A stretch of 64,000 nt of DNA, from NCBI GenBank assembly GCA_963969495.1, contig OZ018318.1, forward strand, positions 173,112,040-173,176,039, read 5' to 3'. Below, one piece after another: positions 1-11,480 of this stretch. The notes under the pieces are model-generated. The model worked only from the letters and a program-made list of their open reading frames with translations, was not told the origin of the DNA and did no database searches. Origin of the DNA: Ceratothoa steindachneri. Taxonomy: Eukaryota > Arthropoda > Malacostraca > Isopoda > Cymothoidae. A program made the translations under genes and the position numbers. Each line of letters begins with the position of its first letter. Position 1 is the stretch's first letter.

Positions 1-559
1 CGTCACTTAGTTTTTTTCTAGCGTCTTCACTCGGAACACTCGGTCTCTGTTTCTACCACAACGTTCAACAGTATGTTAGAGTCAATCGGACTTGCTTTTC
101 ACCTTAAAGACCGGCGCCTCTTCCTTGATAGCTCATTTGCTAATCTGTAAATTTTGTTGTTAAATAATGAGTAAAAGTATCCGTCTCTTCCGCAAAATCC
201 CTGGGTGCACCTCAAAGAAGAATTAAACAAAATATACTAATCCAAAATATACAGAAAAAAATATAATATTAAAAAAATAAAAAAAACAGAAAAAAGGCAG
301 GAGCACGCGACCAACATCAAAGAGAGTCAAATGAAATGGAGGAGGCAAGTCTCTTCCATAAATGTGAAGTCCACATGTCTGTGTGAACGATCAAGTCCCG
401 AGTACAAGGGCCAAGCGATATTTCTCCGCTCATCCTGTTAATGGGACAGGTAATGTGCCCGAAGATCACCCAAATTGAAACATACAACAAGAATGTGCTG
501 AAGATTCCGGACGACAATTCAGTCTTCGCAGAAAGGTATAGGGGAATGCTCTATACATT
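1..559. other. No supported gene; AT-rich DNA
   Basis: Short open frames only, none with recognisable motifs. The right part may hold decayed N-terminal sequence of the WDSR-family copy that becomes recognisable from about position 560, but I cannot align it by eye. Confidence 0.5.
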
Positions 560-1135
560 TAACAGGATTCCCTTGTATTTTTACTTTTGCGCACCAGGGG
601 CATCGTAGATCACTACACCAGGCACTACTTGAAACAACTAACCGAGTTCTATGTAGGTATGAGTAATGTCAATTGTGAGCCACTGGTAAACACAAGGAAG
701 ATGTTGTTCCCACAACCGCATAAAATTAGGTTCCTTTAATGTTGAACCTTAAAATGCTTTCAATACTTCTTCCAAAAGATGTCTCAGAGAAAGTCCAAAA
801 AGGCGTTAACTTGTGGGGGCACAGAGAAGGGATTATTTGAAGAACACGAAACTATAATAAAACCTCATTAGAAAGAATAAAGTGGCTCTTTTAAGCATTT
901 TGGCACTGATTCTGGGCATCGTAGACAATCACAAGGCACAAAGCTTTGTACAAGTTGCTGAGAATCTGGTAAAAGCCCTCGGCTAACTGCGATACAGGGT
1001 GTCCCTGAAAATCCATATCTTTGACAATAGTTTTGATAAATTCCTGTAAAAAATGAAAGATTACTCAGAAGAGCAAGGCGAATGCTTCCACACATATATG
1101 CTGGATTTTACTTCCACCACAATAACAAGAAGTGT
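560..1135 (+). pseudogene. WDSR-family protein, heavily decayed copy
   Basis: Pieces in different frames follow the same order as the better copy near 21.3-23.0 kb. There is a blurred PC-x-x-x-F segment at about 565-600 followed by HYTRHYLKQL (610-640). Next comes CEPLVNTRKMLFPQPHKIRF (about 678-733), the counterpart of HPLVEPSKVFIPPIHIKLGL. A segment like FVQVAENLVKALG with SLKIH follows at about 940-1020, then KDYSEEQGECFH (about 1054-1090), the counterpart of GDFSEEQGERFHQD. Several frameshifts and stops separate these blocks, so no protein can be made. The family is uncharacterised; I recognise it as a multicopy family in arthropod and cnidarian predicted proteomes. The order and spacing of four blocks make chance resemblance unlikely. 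Confidence 0.6.
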
Positions 1136-3378
1136 TCAAGCAAAACATGATCCGATACTAATTTTTTTGCTAATAGTGAGTCATTTACACTACAATAGCC
1201 AATCCCTTAAAACTATTCACATCTAAAATTTACCTTCCCTTTGTATAACAAGGGAAGTTGTTTTTCTGGCATAATAATTAATAAATTCGCTCTTTTTCTC
1301 ATTTGCGTTTGCTTTCAGGATGGAAAAGTAGTCACTAAAATGAATAAGATCCATTTTTTATTATTTTTGGCATAAGAAAAATTCACTGATAACTCTCTTA
1401 GTTTGAAACAGTATTACCTCGAAAAACAATCGTGCAATACGCCACTTAGCCGTAGATAACATCAAATATTAGGTACTAACTTGATACAAAAGAAGGAGAT
1501 GGTATGGAAAAAGATAACAAGGAGCAACGATTAATGAATAAAGTGCATTGGAAGGAGGCTGACTTCAAGAATATTAATGTTTGAATCATGAATTAAGTAT
1601 TGATAATAAAAAGCTCACTACATTTTAGACTGTGGCACAGACATTTGAGCACTCGCAAAGAAAGGTTTATTTTTAACTTAGAGGATTGAGTAGTTAATGT
1701 TCGATGGTTTGCTAAGGACTTTGTTCCCACATCACTTATAATTGATTGTACTCTGCTCCCCAAAATTAATTTTTCTGATTTTTCTGCAATTACTTTGAAG
1801 TCTTCTTTTAATAAAATAAACAGAGGGTATTGCAATTGTGGATTTATACTTCAATTATGAAATATTAGTGGATATTAAGATTAAAGTGCTGAATTAAACG
1901 AATATGAGCAGATGTCAGCTTTTGTTTATGTTGTATCTCTAACATAAAAGGCTGGACACATCTTAACAGATTTATAAAAGATATCCTTTAATTAGGTGAG
2001 TAGTAACAAAATGGGATTAAGAAAGACACAAAATCAAGCAGAAATCAGAGTTATAATATAGTTAAAAGGTCACCGAAATATATGGTAGAATGCACATTAT
2101 AGATGTTTATATTAATAAACCACACTGCAATTACACTCAGGTAGAAGCATTTGACGTATCTGTTTAGAACCCAGGAGCTGCCAAGTGTAGGCCATGAATG
2201 GTCTTTTGCAGTCTCCTTCTTTTCTTATGTTCTTATATATACTGGTGGTGGTCTGGGTTGGTGCAAAAATAACTGCTTGACTTGGCAAGGCGCGGAAAAT
2301 TAGATTGGCTTCGATACTCTTCACAGAAATTAGTAAGGTTGAAAACGACAATGTTAGGCGGAAACAAGATAAGGAAATACAATACTTGAGTAATATTGTA
2401 ACATAAAAGCCGAGTACGCTATTTTTGTTACATTAATGCCGACTCTGCTATTTTGGTGATTTAAACGAACCTTTTGAAGTAAAGTTATTGATTCTTTTGA
2501 CGTCATAAGGAGGGCGAGCACCCAAACTATTTCCTTTCATGCGTATTTCAGGGTGTCGGTCATTTTTTATGGCCTCACTGGAGAGAAGTCGTAATTGGTT
2601 TGCCCCAACTCATCTCTACCCGCCCCCATCCTACCGTTTCCGCTATTTTGTGCCACTAATGCTAAGTCGTGAATTGGTTCCATCAGCCATTTTTGGGGAT
2701 GTAAATCGACGAATAGTTTGACCTTATAAGGGATCCACATACATTGCAATTTGCAGATTAATGACGGTTGGCAAGTTGCACTACGTCAGTCTAAGTCAAT
2801 TGAAGGCCAACACCACCTTGCTGGCTTCACAGAGTTTGTTAAGGAGAAATACGTGTTGAAAAGTAGCCACTGTAACACAGAGTGGAGTGCCTGCAAACGA
2901 TTGTAAGAGTTACTGGCACAGCGAGATGACGATGGGAGATCAAGAACAAAGTCGTTCCTCATAGTTAGATTTTTATTTTCATCCCTGGCTATGAAGCTGC
3001 TTATTTGACACATTTTGCCGTTTAGCCCAATTTCACCAATTGTAGACGACAAAAGCAGGTAGAAGGATCATAAGGTTTTCAATTTGGTTGATTGGCTAGC
3101 GCCTGATAAAGGTAGTGATATTCCAAGCGATCCGAATCATGTTTACGTGGAAGACAGAAACCCAGATACACATGGGTCAATTTTTACTCTATTCCCTACA
3201 AGTTTTTTTCTTTTCCACTATCTTAAAAAGAAATTCTAATTTTCCATTTTTGCTTTCAAAGTATCGCCTGTTTCTTTCAAACCTCAAACTTTCCTACTTA
3301 TTTCAAAATGATAAAATAGGTTTTACCATCACCTTTTTGATAAACCAACTAAAGTTCCCTCTAACACTGATAACTTAG

Positions 3379-3380
<2 letters not shown>
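1136..3380. other. No supported gene
   Basis: AT-rich DNA with scattered open frames of 60-90 codons on both strands. A slightly GC-richer patch at about 2540-2750 is open on both strands but shows no known motif. It could be a decayed repeat or an exon of an unknown gene; nothing decides this. Confidence 0.5.

Positions 3381-3427
<47 letters not shown>
3381..3427. repeat. (TA)n microsatellite
   Basis: Uninterrupted TA dinucleotides. Unlike most TA arrays further right, neither edge shows a recognisable transposon terminus. Confidence 0.95.
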
Positions 3428-3428
<1 letters not shown>

Positions 3429-4529
3429 AAAGTCAAATTAGACGTGATTGTGCAAATGAGACAAGAAAGAGGATTATTTAGAGGTTAGAGAAAGAGACAA
3501 TGGAAGACACAAAGATCAATTTTCTTTTCCTCTGCCTTTAAAAATGTAAGTTTTTATCCAGTGTTTTGTATCTTCCTTCTTTTTTAATAAATGTTTTTTC
3601 CTTGTTTGGTCCTGTTAAAGGAGGAAAGCACATTTGAATTATTCTATTTCAAGTGTACTCTTTCCGATAACGTTATATACAAGCCTATCTTACAAACTTG
3701 TCTCCCTTAGAACGATATTAAATGAAAAGATAACAAAATAAAACCCTATTCAGGCTTTGCTTTTTTTATAAGCAAACCGAACAATTTCGAGAGTTAAATC
3801 CCTTTATATTCCTTTCCGTCTGCCCCAAGGTCGTTTCATTGTGTTCCGATCATTTGATAAAGAGTAAAGCTTTTTGCCTCGGATCGAACGTGGGTTTCGT
3901 ATAAAATAGAAGAATAAGTTTCATATCAAAATGAGAGGATAGGGATGGAAGAAAAGAAATGGGCAAAAAAATATAATGTGAATTAATTGTAGGAGAAAAT
4001 TAAAACCCAACTGGAAAGGTTAGAAGAAGGCGATGGACAACGAGGATTGGGGAGATACGGTTTGAGCATTGTATATGGAATTCTTGGAACCAAAAAACCA
4101 CAGAGCTCCTTTCATTTTACCTTACAAATATAGTGACAATTTTGCTATGGAAAAATAATAATGAGGAACCAAATTTAAGCAACGTCGTATGTTAAGTTAG
4201 GTCTTCCTACTCGAGTGAAATACGCATGAAGATCAGAAAGACCATTGCCGGCAAGCCCACGAAAACCAGAGGAGGAGCTCATATGAGGCTGTAGGTGCAC
4301 AAAGAGCAGCATTTCCGCGTTTTTCCGCCAACTGTGATAGGAAGCTCTTCAAGGCCAGAAGGAGAAGAACCCTTTCTCCGTCAGGGAAGTTTGGAAGGAA
4401 ACTTCTTTCGGTAGGTTTCTTAATGGAAGAGTGATGTTATGTGCCCGTAAAGAGGAGGAAAGAAAGGAAACGGTGTTGCTATTGTTAATGTTGTGTAGTG
4501 CCGTACATCTCAGTAGCTGACTGTGCGCA
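3428..4529. other. No supported gene
   Basis: AT-rich up to about 4200, then a GC-richer stretch (4240-4450) with purine-rich runs. No open frame with recognisable content. Confidence 0.5.
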
Positions 4530-4559
4530 TGCTCCTGCGAGCGCCGATATTTTTTTGTC

Positions 4560-4650
4560 TGGTTTCGCTGGTAGGAATCAAACCCGATACCCGAGTGTGG
4601 ATACCCAATGCCATGGTTTCTACTATCCCGCTACAGCGAAGCCTCCTCGT
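4560..4650 (-). repeat. Possible tRNA-derived SINE fragment
   Basis: On the minus strand an A-box-like TAGCGGGATAGTAG (4634-4621) is followed about 37 bp later by GGTTTGATTCC (4584-4574), which fits the Pol III B box GGTTCRANNCC. Spacing fits a tRNA-like promoter. The A box has at least one mismatch and the T-arm stem pairs poorly, so this is not a functional tRNA gene. A tRNA-derived SINE head is the best guess; chance is a real alternative. Confidence 0.25.
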
Positions 4651-4987
4651 CAGAGTACACGAATTCGGGAGGATCTTCTCAGGGAGATGATCCTTCCGAT
4701 CCGATTCCGAAAAGACTCCTTCTTGTGAAGCTTGACTCCTCTACTGATTAGGTGGTTCACCCCAAGGAACTTTCTTATACAAGCCTCGTATGTTTTTCAC
4801 TTCTTCGCTCGAATAATAATTGGATTCTTCATTATAATTAGTTGTCTCTTATCTATTCATCATCACTAACTCTATAATTTAAGAAGGGGATTTTTTGATT
4901 ATTTGAATAATAATTTTATCTTAGTTTGGTCATAACTTGTTTTTTGATCAAAGTTATTTCTAATAATTCTTTTATAATATCAAAAAA

Positions 4988-5200
4988 TAAAATGGTGAAG
5001 TTCAGAAATAAATATAAGTATCGGAATTTTGTGGATTTTTCAAAACTCAGAGAATTACAAATGGTGAAGTTGAGAAAATTTATTTTTATATATGATCTTC
5101 TATAACGATATTTTACCAACGTGATATTTAGAAAGGCCGGAAATTTAGTTTATAGTTTCTTTTTAAAATTACTATAATTGACGAAGTTCAGAAAATTTAT
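4988..5200. repeat. Degenerate direct repeats (GGTGAAGTTCAGAAA motif)
   Basis: The motif AATGGTGAAGTTCAGAAA and close variants followed by an AT-rich TTTAT stretch occur at about 4991, 5060 and 5176. A weaker relative (AATGGTGAAGTTTAAGGA) is at about 13087. Spacing is irregular (about 70 and 115 bp), so this is not a clean tandem array. Confidence 0.4.
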
Positions 5201-5999
5201 AAAAATTTAACCATGACTATTTTTTTTAGATTTTAAATTTTAATCTTAGTAGCGAAGCGCAAGTTTCCCGCCATAGGGAGGAGTGGCGAAGCCCTTGCTT
5301 GTTCTCCTTATAAAGTCATCTAAATAATAATTATGATTTGCGTCAGTGAGGTGGAAGAGAAAGATGTCCCGATTTCAGAAGCGCTTTAAAATTGAATTCT
5401 TTTCGCCTCGGCTGACTTGAGTTCAAGTTAGTAAAGTTTTTCATTACTTGTTGGAATGTTTCGGTTTTACACAATATTTTTTAAGTAAAGTAAAGCACAT
5501 CCAAAAAGGATTAGTAAAGATGAAAACTCGTCAAATTGAAAGAAATAAGAAAAGCGCTCTAAAAATATAAGTTATTTGGTAGGTTGATTACTTTTTACCC
5601 AACCTGCCACAACCTAACTAAATCTATTAAAGTTAATCACTCATAACAAACCCTAGTATAGATGAGCACTCCCATTACTTCCTAGGTGAAGATAAATACT
5701 CCTTCCCCTTTTAAAGGTTATTTTCTTCTCTTAGTTAATTTTTTTGCCCTCTTTCTGCATAATTTATTTTTTTTAGAAGAGAATTAGTAGGCAAGGGGCT
5801 CTACGAGGGCGATGGGTGTTCAAGATGTCACTGATGTTATTTGTGGTAGTCTAAAGTTTTGTGAAAATCTACCATTTATGGAAAATAACATAATTCCACT
5901 CAAATAAAAAAAGCCATCTAACTTTGTCGAGGGTTAGTGAGTGGGTAATCCCAGTCCCACTTACCTGCCATATATTATAATCCTGCACCAAGGTAAAGT
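5201..5999. other. No supported gene
   Basis: AT-rich; no open frame or motif I can interpret. Confidence 0.5.
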
Positions 6000-7260
6000 G
6001 GGGGTGAAGTGCAGCCGAGACACTTACCGTAGCCACTTCCGGTGAATAAGAATAACCTCGGTGTTTCCCTTTTGGTCAAAATTAAGGTAATGATCTCCTG
6101 AGTGTGTTCTCACCCAGTAGAAGCCAGTCATGCGCGGACTTATGTAATATTAAGAATTAATCCGAGTGGATTGCTTTTCAATTGCCAAAGGATCGTTCAA
6201 AGTAGTTAAAACACACATATACAAAAATAATCTTTAATATACATGAATTATAAATATGAAACTGAGTATATAGGTATAAATAGGATTAGTCTTTGTACTC
6301 AATAGGTAAGACTATATAATGTCATGTGGATTACACTTGAAATCTACGAACTAGGATGGTTGCGTCTTAATTGTACTCGACAGAATGAATTGCATAATAT
6401 TAAGGAATTAGGCACTGAATTAATCACTTGAAATAATCGAGATTATGAGCTGGGGATGGAAATTCTAGTTAACGATTACACTCGTGAAGTTAGTGGAGGA
6501 GATAATTCACTTTAACGATACCTTGGAATTCGTATTATTTGGAGAATGACGGTGAATGTCTTCTTCTGATGATGATGTTCGCACTTAGCCTGGTTATCCG
6601 AGGTTACCAAATGTGGGGGTAATCCTAGACAGGTGTCCTGATGTAATGATCCTAGGCCGGATCGCGAAGGCAAGTCAAACGGTGACTCAAATCGGAATTC
6701 TTCTCCTCGAAGTGTCCGTTCCGATTATTGGCATCTGGTGTGAGTAGCCAAAATGATTACCTAGCTGCGCCTAGGGTAATTCGCAGAGGGAGGTCCTGTT
6801 TAACCTCTGAATCTGAAGGGGAAGGGGGTCTGCGAGAATTTTGGAACCTACAAGTAACGTGACGGCATAACTAATTCCCCGATGTTTTTTCCTTGCAACG
6901 ACGGGCGAACGGTTTCCTTTGTGAGACTAGCTCCACACACAATGTAGGTCCAATATCTTCTGGCTAATCCAGGGAGAATTTTCCCTTTTATTTTCCTCAA
7001 GAGGTAAAGTCGAGAAAGAGCACTAGATTCTCATAAAATCTGTATCGTCGCGCGAAAGACCTTTTGTCTCCTGCCAGGAAAGGTGAAATATTTATGCTCC
7101 GCCACCATCCGAGCTTTCCTTGTCTCCAACTGCGAGTTTATGACAGTGCAAAAAGGGGCGAAGGAGATTCGATACGAAAAGGCGAATTTAGAATAAATGG
7201 GGAGGGGGATACGCAGCTGTGTCGGTGTATTTATGTATGCACTAGTGCATAGATGTACTT
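6000..7260 (-). repeat. LTR-like block A (possible solo LTR)
   Basis: Read on the minus strand, a GC-richer segment (about 7200-6500) is followed by AT-rich DNA carrying ATATTAAAGATTATTTTTG (rc of about 6220-6240). This resembles the poly(A)-region motif TTATTAAACTCTATTTTTG shared by blocks near 37.6, 47.4 and 11.4 kb. That layout (GC-rich U3/R, then AATAAA-like signal) suggests an LTR. I could not define TG...CA ends or a target duplication, and no internal coding region is attached. Confidence 0.25.
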
Positions 7261-8239
7261 AGACATCTAAAAGCTTCTATACTACTCTTAAGTACCCATT
7301 TAGTTACGTGAGGTAGTATATGAAATTAAAGTAGTGATTTTTATTGATATTTACCTCCTGGTGCCATCAATGCTATGCAACACCCCAGTGCCACACACCA
7401 ACATGACACTTCATTATGTTGCTAAAATTGTGTACAAACCCTCTCGTGATCTATTAGGGACAAATCAGGATTGTTTCGTACTGCACTCGAAGGTCAATCC
7501 ATCAGATTGTTTAATGGAATCCTTAGTGTCCAACATTCATATTTATGCCTCTTGTCGATATTTTTTAGTCCGTCATAAGTTTTCACCTCGTTAGAAATTA
7601 ATGTTTTACGTTTTTTATTTCCAAGTTCAGTAAAATCAACATAGTTTTTATCTCGCAGATTTCCATTTCTTCGATTTATCCTTTGGACAAATCAAAGAAA
7701 TGGTTCTAGGACTAACTTTAGCCCATTTCGCTGCGATAGCATTTATAACATTTTATTTGCCATTATTTATATGCAGAGATAAAAATTAAAGTTTACATGC
7801 TTAAATTCTAGTTAATTTATTGTTTATAATAATATTTACAAGACAGAATACAATCTAAAATATCTTTACTGTAAAAATCTCGATTTATTTTAACTATAAT
7901 CATCAAGTAATGAAATTATCTGTTTATATTTTAATATCGATGATATTCAAAGATTTATTTATCAGGAACCCAAATCGGATAACTAGAATGAGAAAATATA
8001 AACGAACTTGAATTTTTGCAAATTATTTTAATAAAAACAACTCTTTTTAAATTTATAGTGAAAGTCTTTTAGAAATGTAAAAACAAATTATCCAATGATT
8101 TACAGCCTATCCGGGACATAACTCATTAATGAATTTCCCCAAAGGTTTCCAACTTTACAGCCAGTGGCAGTCAGCGTAAATTAGTTTGACACAAATATGA
8201 TTCCATTTTACTTTAAACCACACTCAATTCAGCTCAACT
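7261..8239. other. No supported gene
   Basis: Very AT-rich. An 86-codon open frame (7334-7594, +) has no recognisable motif and AT-driven composition; I do not call it a gene. Confidence 0.5.
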
Positions 8240-8515
8240 TCTTGTCTAATTGGAGTCTCTATTTCCCTGTCTTTATTGGATGGCCCATTGATCATCAAAT
8301 TTTGTCTGAAATCTCCTCTTCATCAATTTATAACCTTTATTTCTGGTTCTTTCGCACACGTCCAACTCGAAGAAGGAATCCATTTTCACGTTATCAAAAC
8401 GATGCAATATCTTAAAGACTTGGATAAGTTCTCCCATTAATCTTCTTGCCTGAAGTGACCTAAGATTTAAAGCTTTGGAATAATCTTCTTGCATTAAATT
8501 TATCGCTTCACTCAT
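8240..8515 (-). pseudogene. CR1/L2-like LINE, 3' coding tail fragment
   Basis: The translated fragment contains YSKALNLRSLQARRLMGELI, then QVFKILHRFDNV and FFELDVCERTRNKGYKLMKR. This is the conserved region downstream of the reverse transcriptase in CR1/L2/Rex-type LINEs (family pattern: RLKxLxLxSLexRRxRGDLIxVYKIL...FFxL...RTRGHxxKLxKxRF). Only the C-terminal part of ORF2 is present and it breaks in frame at about 8273, as expected for a 5'-truncated, decayed insertion. It is not continuous with the LINE at 31-33 kb, which ends in an equivalent region, so it is a separate insertion of a related family. Confidence 0.65.
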
Positions 8516-9282
8516 CTAGCGACATTTTCTCTGGTGTAGAAAGTAGTGATAAATAAAGAATAGTTCTTCAATGGGAGAGATTCAGAGTCAATCGTTATAT
8601 GACCATTTGGATCAATTTTTACCAGACACTAAAGTTGACTACTCTTTTTTTGGTGAAAACATAGACCATGAATTTTTTAGATCATGACATGTAAAATAAC
8701 GCGAGGAAACTCATGGGAATAAAAGTAAAGTAGATTCCGAGCGCATTCATCTTTGTGAAAAAATAAGTCTCCAAAGCATAATCATATTGACAATGTAAGG
8801 AGTCTTATATACCATTACCAATCATAAATACTTGATTTTAAATTCAACCAATGATAGGATCTAGAAAAAATAGGCAAGGACTTATATAGATGTGATCATC
8901 AAAATTAGTACTGAAATTTCTAAAAATATTTATGAGCAGTATAGCAGCATATTTCGTGGGAACTAACACTTTCTCTTACATTGGTACGTTGGCGTAAAAA
9001 GAATTGCTCTGTGGGGTAGTGTTTCGGATATAAACTTAAATTATTTGAGAGAAACACAAATCTTTTCAGCTAATTTAAGACGAAAATAGCGCCGTCATTT
9101 CCAAGGTTTTAGAGCCTTTTAATCAAAAGGAGTTATAGAAGCAATGTTTTTCAGCTCATCAAATTACATAGGAATCCCTATTTATTTATGCAATTCTTAA
9201 GAAATCTGTTTTTCGAAATTTTGTTAGTTTTTCGAGGTCCGGAGAGTTCTTTCCCTTGTCTTTTCAATAAGTCTCCCTCCCT
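8516..9282. other. No supported gene
   Basis: AT-rich; nothing recognisable. Confidence 0.5.
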
Positions 9283-9372
9283 ATTACGTCCGGCAGCACG
9301 CCGCCGACGCATAAGCAATATGGCAAAGAACCACCTACGCATGCGTAGCTTGGCAGCAACACACCTACGCAT
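9283..9372. repeat. Three degenerate 30-bp tandem units with a CTACGCATGCGTAG palindrome
   Basis: Units end at 9312, 9342 and 9372, each closing with a CCTACGCAT-like or CGACGCAT box. The two right-hand units share CACCTACGCATGC (9332-9344 and 9362-9374), exactly 30 bp apart. A perfect 14-bp palindrome sits at 9335-9348. Because 30 is a multiple of three, the minus-strand 64-codon frame (9372-9178) translates the units as 10-residue repeats beginning MRR (MRRCVAAKLR, MRRWFFAILL, MRRRRAAGRN). Whether that frame is ever translated is unknown. Confidence 0.7.
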
Positions 9373-9379
9373 GCCTGAC

Positions 9380-10399
9380 CTGTCAAGACATCATTTTTTG
9401 ACCAATCGTAAGTCAGATAGTTTTAGATGCAATATGTTTTTGCCCGAGCGCATTTATTCAAAATTACGTGTGAACGAGGATGCGATCTTAATTTCTAGCA
9501 TTTATTTACCAAAGTTCGGTGTAATAGCGAGTTTACTGTTGCATTTTTAGTTAATTGCGGTCTTCTTAAAAACAAATATCACTGTCCTAAGTGTAACGCT
9601 ATTCTAAAATTGAATAATTTAGGTAAATTTCGGTGCGACAAGCGCGTTTACTGTGGCAAGAATTTTACACGGTGTCAAGTTTAAACTTCAGGGTCGCGCT
9701 TCATTCCGTTTGCCGAAAGTTTCCTTGACTAAAGGATCAATTTCACCATTTTTGGAAGGCGGTTAGCACATTGTACTCGTCGGCAGAAACATTATAAGGT
9801 AAGGAAACGAAACGCTTTTGTTTAATAATCAATTATGCTTTCGAATCTGCGGTAGGCTTTCAAATTAGGAATATTATGAGTTAATTATTTAGATTGTGGG
9901 GGTGTGGGGGGAGCACCTTCCACAATTAAGTGTGGAGTATGAGGCCCCCATTTTGAACGTACCTAAAAATATTAATTTTGGGCGCAAATAGGATACAGTA
10001 GTGTGCGCCATCGTCATCTTAAATTTCCCTTTTACTGAGAGTCCTACATACACACTTATGTCAATCAGTGCACTTAATGGAATTCACTAGGTTTAGGTAT
10101 AAGGATTTTTATAAAATAAACATGCAAACCTGGTATATTGTATTCCATGAAAAAATTTTAAAATAGGACTTAGTCCTTTATTTTCCCACTCCGTTATCAG
10201 CCTTTAAAAGAAGTTCCGAAAGAAAATTGTCTTTATCTATGTGATAGAACGGGTTGAGGCCGCGTTAATTTCAACCACTATCACATGTTATTTAAAACCA
10301 CGATGCTCTTCACGTCCATCTTCGCTTTGAAGCTGGGCACCTTATCGCAGCCACCTGAGTCAATGTTTAAACAAGGAGGTTTATCATCCCCGCCCCTGT
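9380..10399. other. No supported gene
   Basis: AT-rich with a G-rich run at about 9896-9915 (GTGGGGGTGTGGGGGGAG). Nothing coding recognised. Confidence 0.5.
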
Positions 10400-11480
10400 T
10401 TGCCCCATCCGCCGATCACACCAGATTGAGTTAGGCTTATGGGCAGATAAGGCTTGTTCTCAGGCTCGGCTGTGCATTCCCTCGAAGCTCCCACTCCATT
10501 GTCCCCCACGCCAAGGAGATGTCTCGACTATTTAGATGGAAAATTTACCACTAAGATCAGATTGGAGATCCAGATTTTCGTCGCGAAACATCACTACGAC
10601 CCTCTCTCACCTTGTGCGCCAAGGGACCTCGACCTCGAGATTTACCATTACTTGTCCAAAAGAAGGACAATATCCCTTGAGTGCCAAGGTTCGAACCTTC
10701 GACGCCGAGTCCACAAGGCTTCCCCCTTGTTGTTCAGAAAGAGAACAACATTAGAACAGCCATTGTTCTTTTGAGGCCGTTGACAAGAAACGGTTCTCAC
10801 CCCTCCTGTCGTTCAGAAAGAGAACAACGTTAGAACAGCCATTGTTAATTCGAGCCCGTTGACAAGAAACGGTTCTCACCCCCCCACTGTTGTTCAGAAG
10901 AGAATAACGTAGAACAGCCATTGTTCGTTTGAGCCCGTTCGCCAAGAAACGGTTCTCACCCTTTCCCCTTGTTGTTCAGAAGAGAACAAAATTAGAACAG
11001 CCATTGTTCTTGAGCCCGTAGACAAGAGACGGTCCTCACCCCCCCCCCCCTGTTTTTCAGAAGAGAACAACGTAGAACAGCCATTGTTCTTCAAGCCATT
11101 CGTCGAGAAACGGTTCTCATTCCAAAGACGCCACGTCAGGATAATTTTATTTCCCCCCTCTTCAGCTGGAACTCGCCAGCGGACCGAAAATTCCTTCACG
11201 TCGCCTTCCCCTGCACAACAAGTATAAATTACGTAAGCCGAACGTTACCTTTGAGTATTTAACCCTTTTGTCAATTCTATCCTGTGCTTTAAATGGTTTA
11301 GCGAACCATCCCCTCCCTTTAACTTTATATTTGTTTTACCTTTTTAAATCTTTTAATCCTCGGATTAGCTCGAGTCCCCACGACCCTTTCCATTCTCTGT
11401 TTATGTCAATATTGTCCGTTTTGTGTGTTGTTGATAGTAATTATTAATAAAACTCTATTTTATTAATGATAGCAATATTA
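10400..11480 (+). repeat. LTR-like block D containing a minisatellite
   Basis: GC-richer DNA (10400-11220) contains an 80-bp minisatellite, then AGTATAAAT (about 11220) and an AT-rich end with TTATTAATAAAACTCTATTTTATT at about 11440-11465. That terminal motif matches, in opposite orientation, the one in blocks at about 47.4 and 37.6 kb. A 106-codon open frame (10454-10774, +) runs into the minisatellite and has no recognised domain. Solo LTR or another structured repeat are both possible; boundaries were not found. Confidence 0.3.
10731..11120. repeat. 80-bp minisatellite, five units
   Basis: Units begin at about 10731, 10811, 10891, 10973 and 11054 with TGTTCAGAA(A)GAGAA. Each carries the semi-palindrome AGAACAGCCATTGTTC and a CAAGAAACGGTTCTCACC box followed by a variable C-rich run (up to about 12 C). 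Unit lengths are 80, 80, 82, 81 and about 67 bp (last one truncated). Length variation is mostly in the poly-C spacer. Confidence 0.95.

Noticed and set aside
10685..10705. GGTTCGAACC as a tRNA B box.
   Set aside because: No A box or cloverleaf around it; the palindrome alone satisfies the B-box pattern by chance. Similar GGTTCGAA matches at about 19758 and 39967 fail for the same reason.
10731..11120. AGAACAGCCATTGTTCT as a steroid hormone response element array.
   Set aside because: Half-sites are separated by 5 bp rather than the 3 bp of the classic element, and the sequence is simply part of a minisatellite unit.
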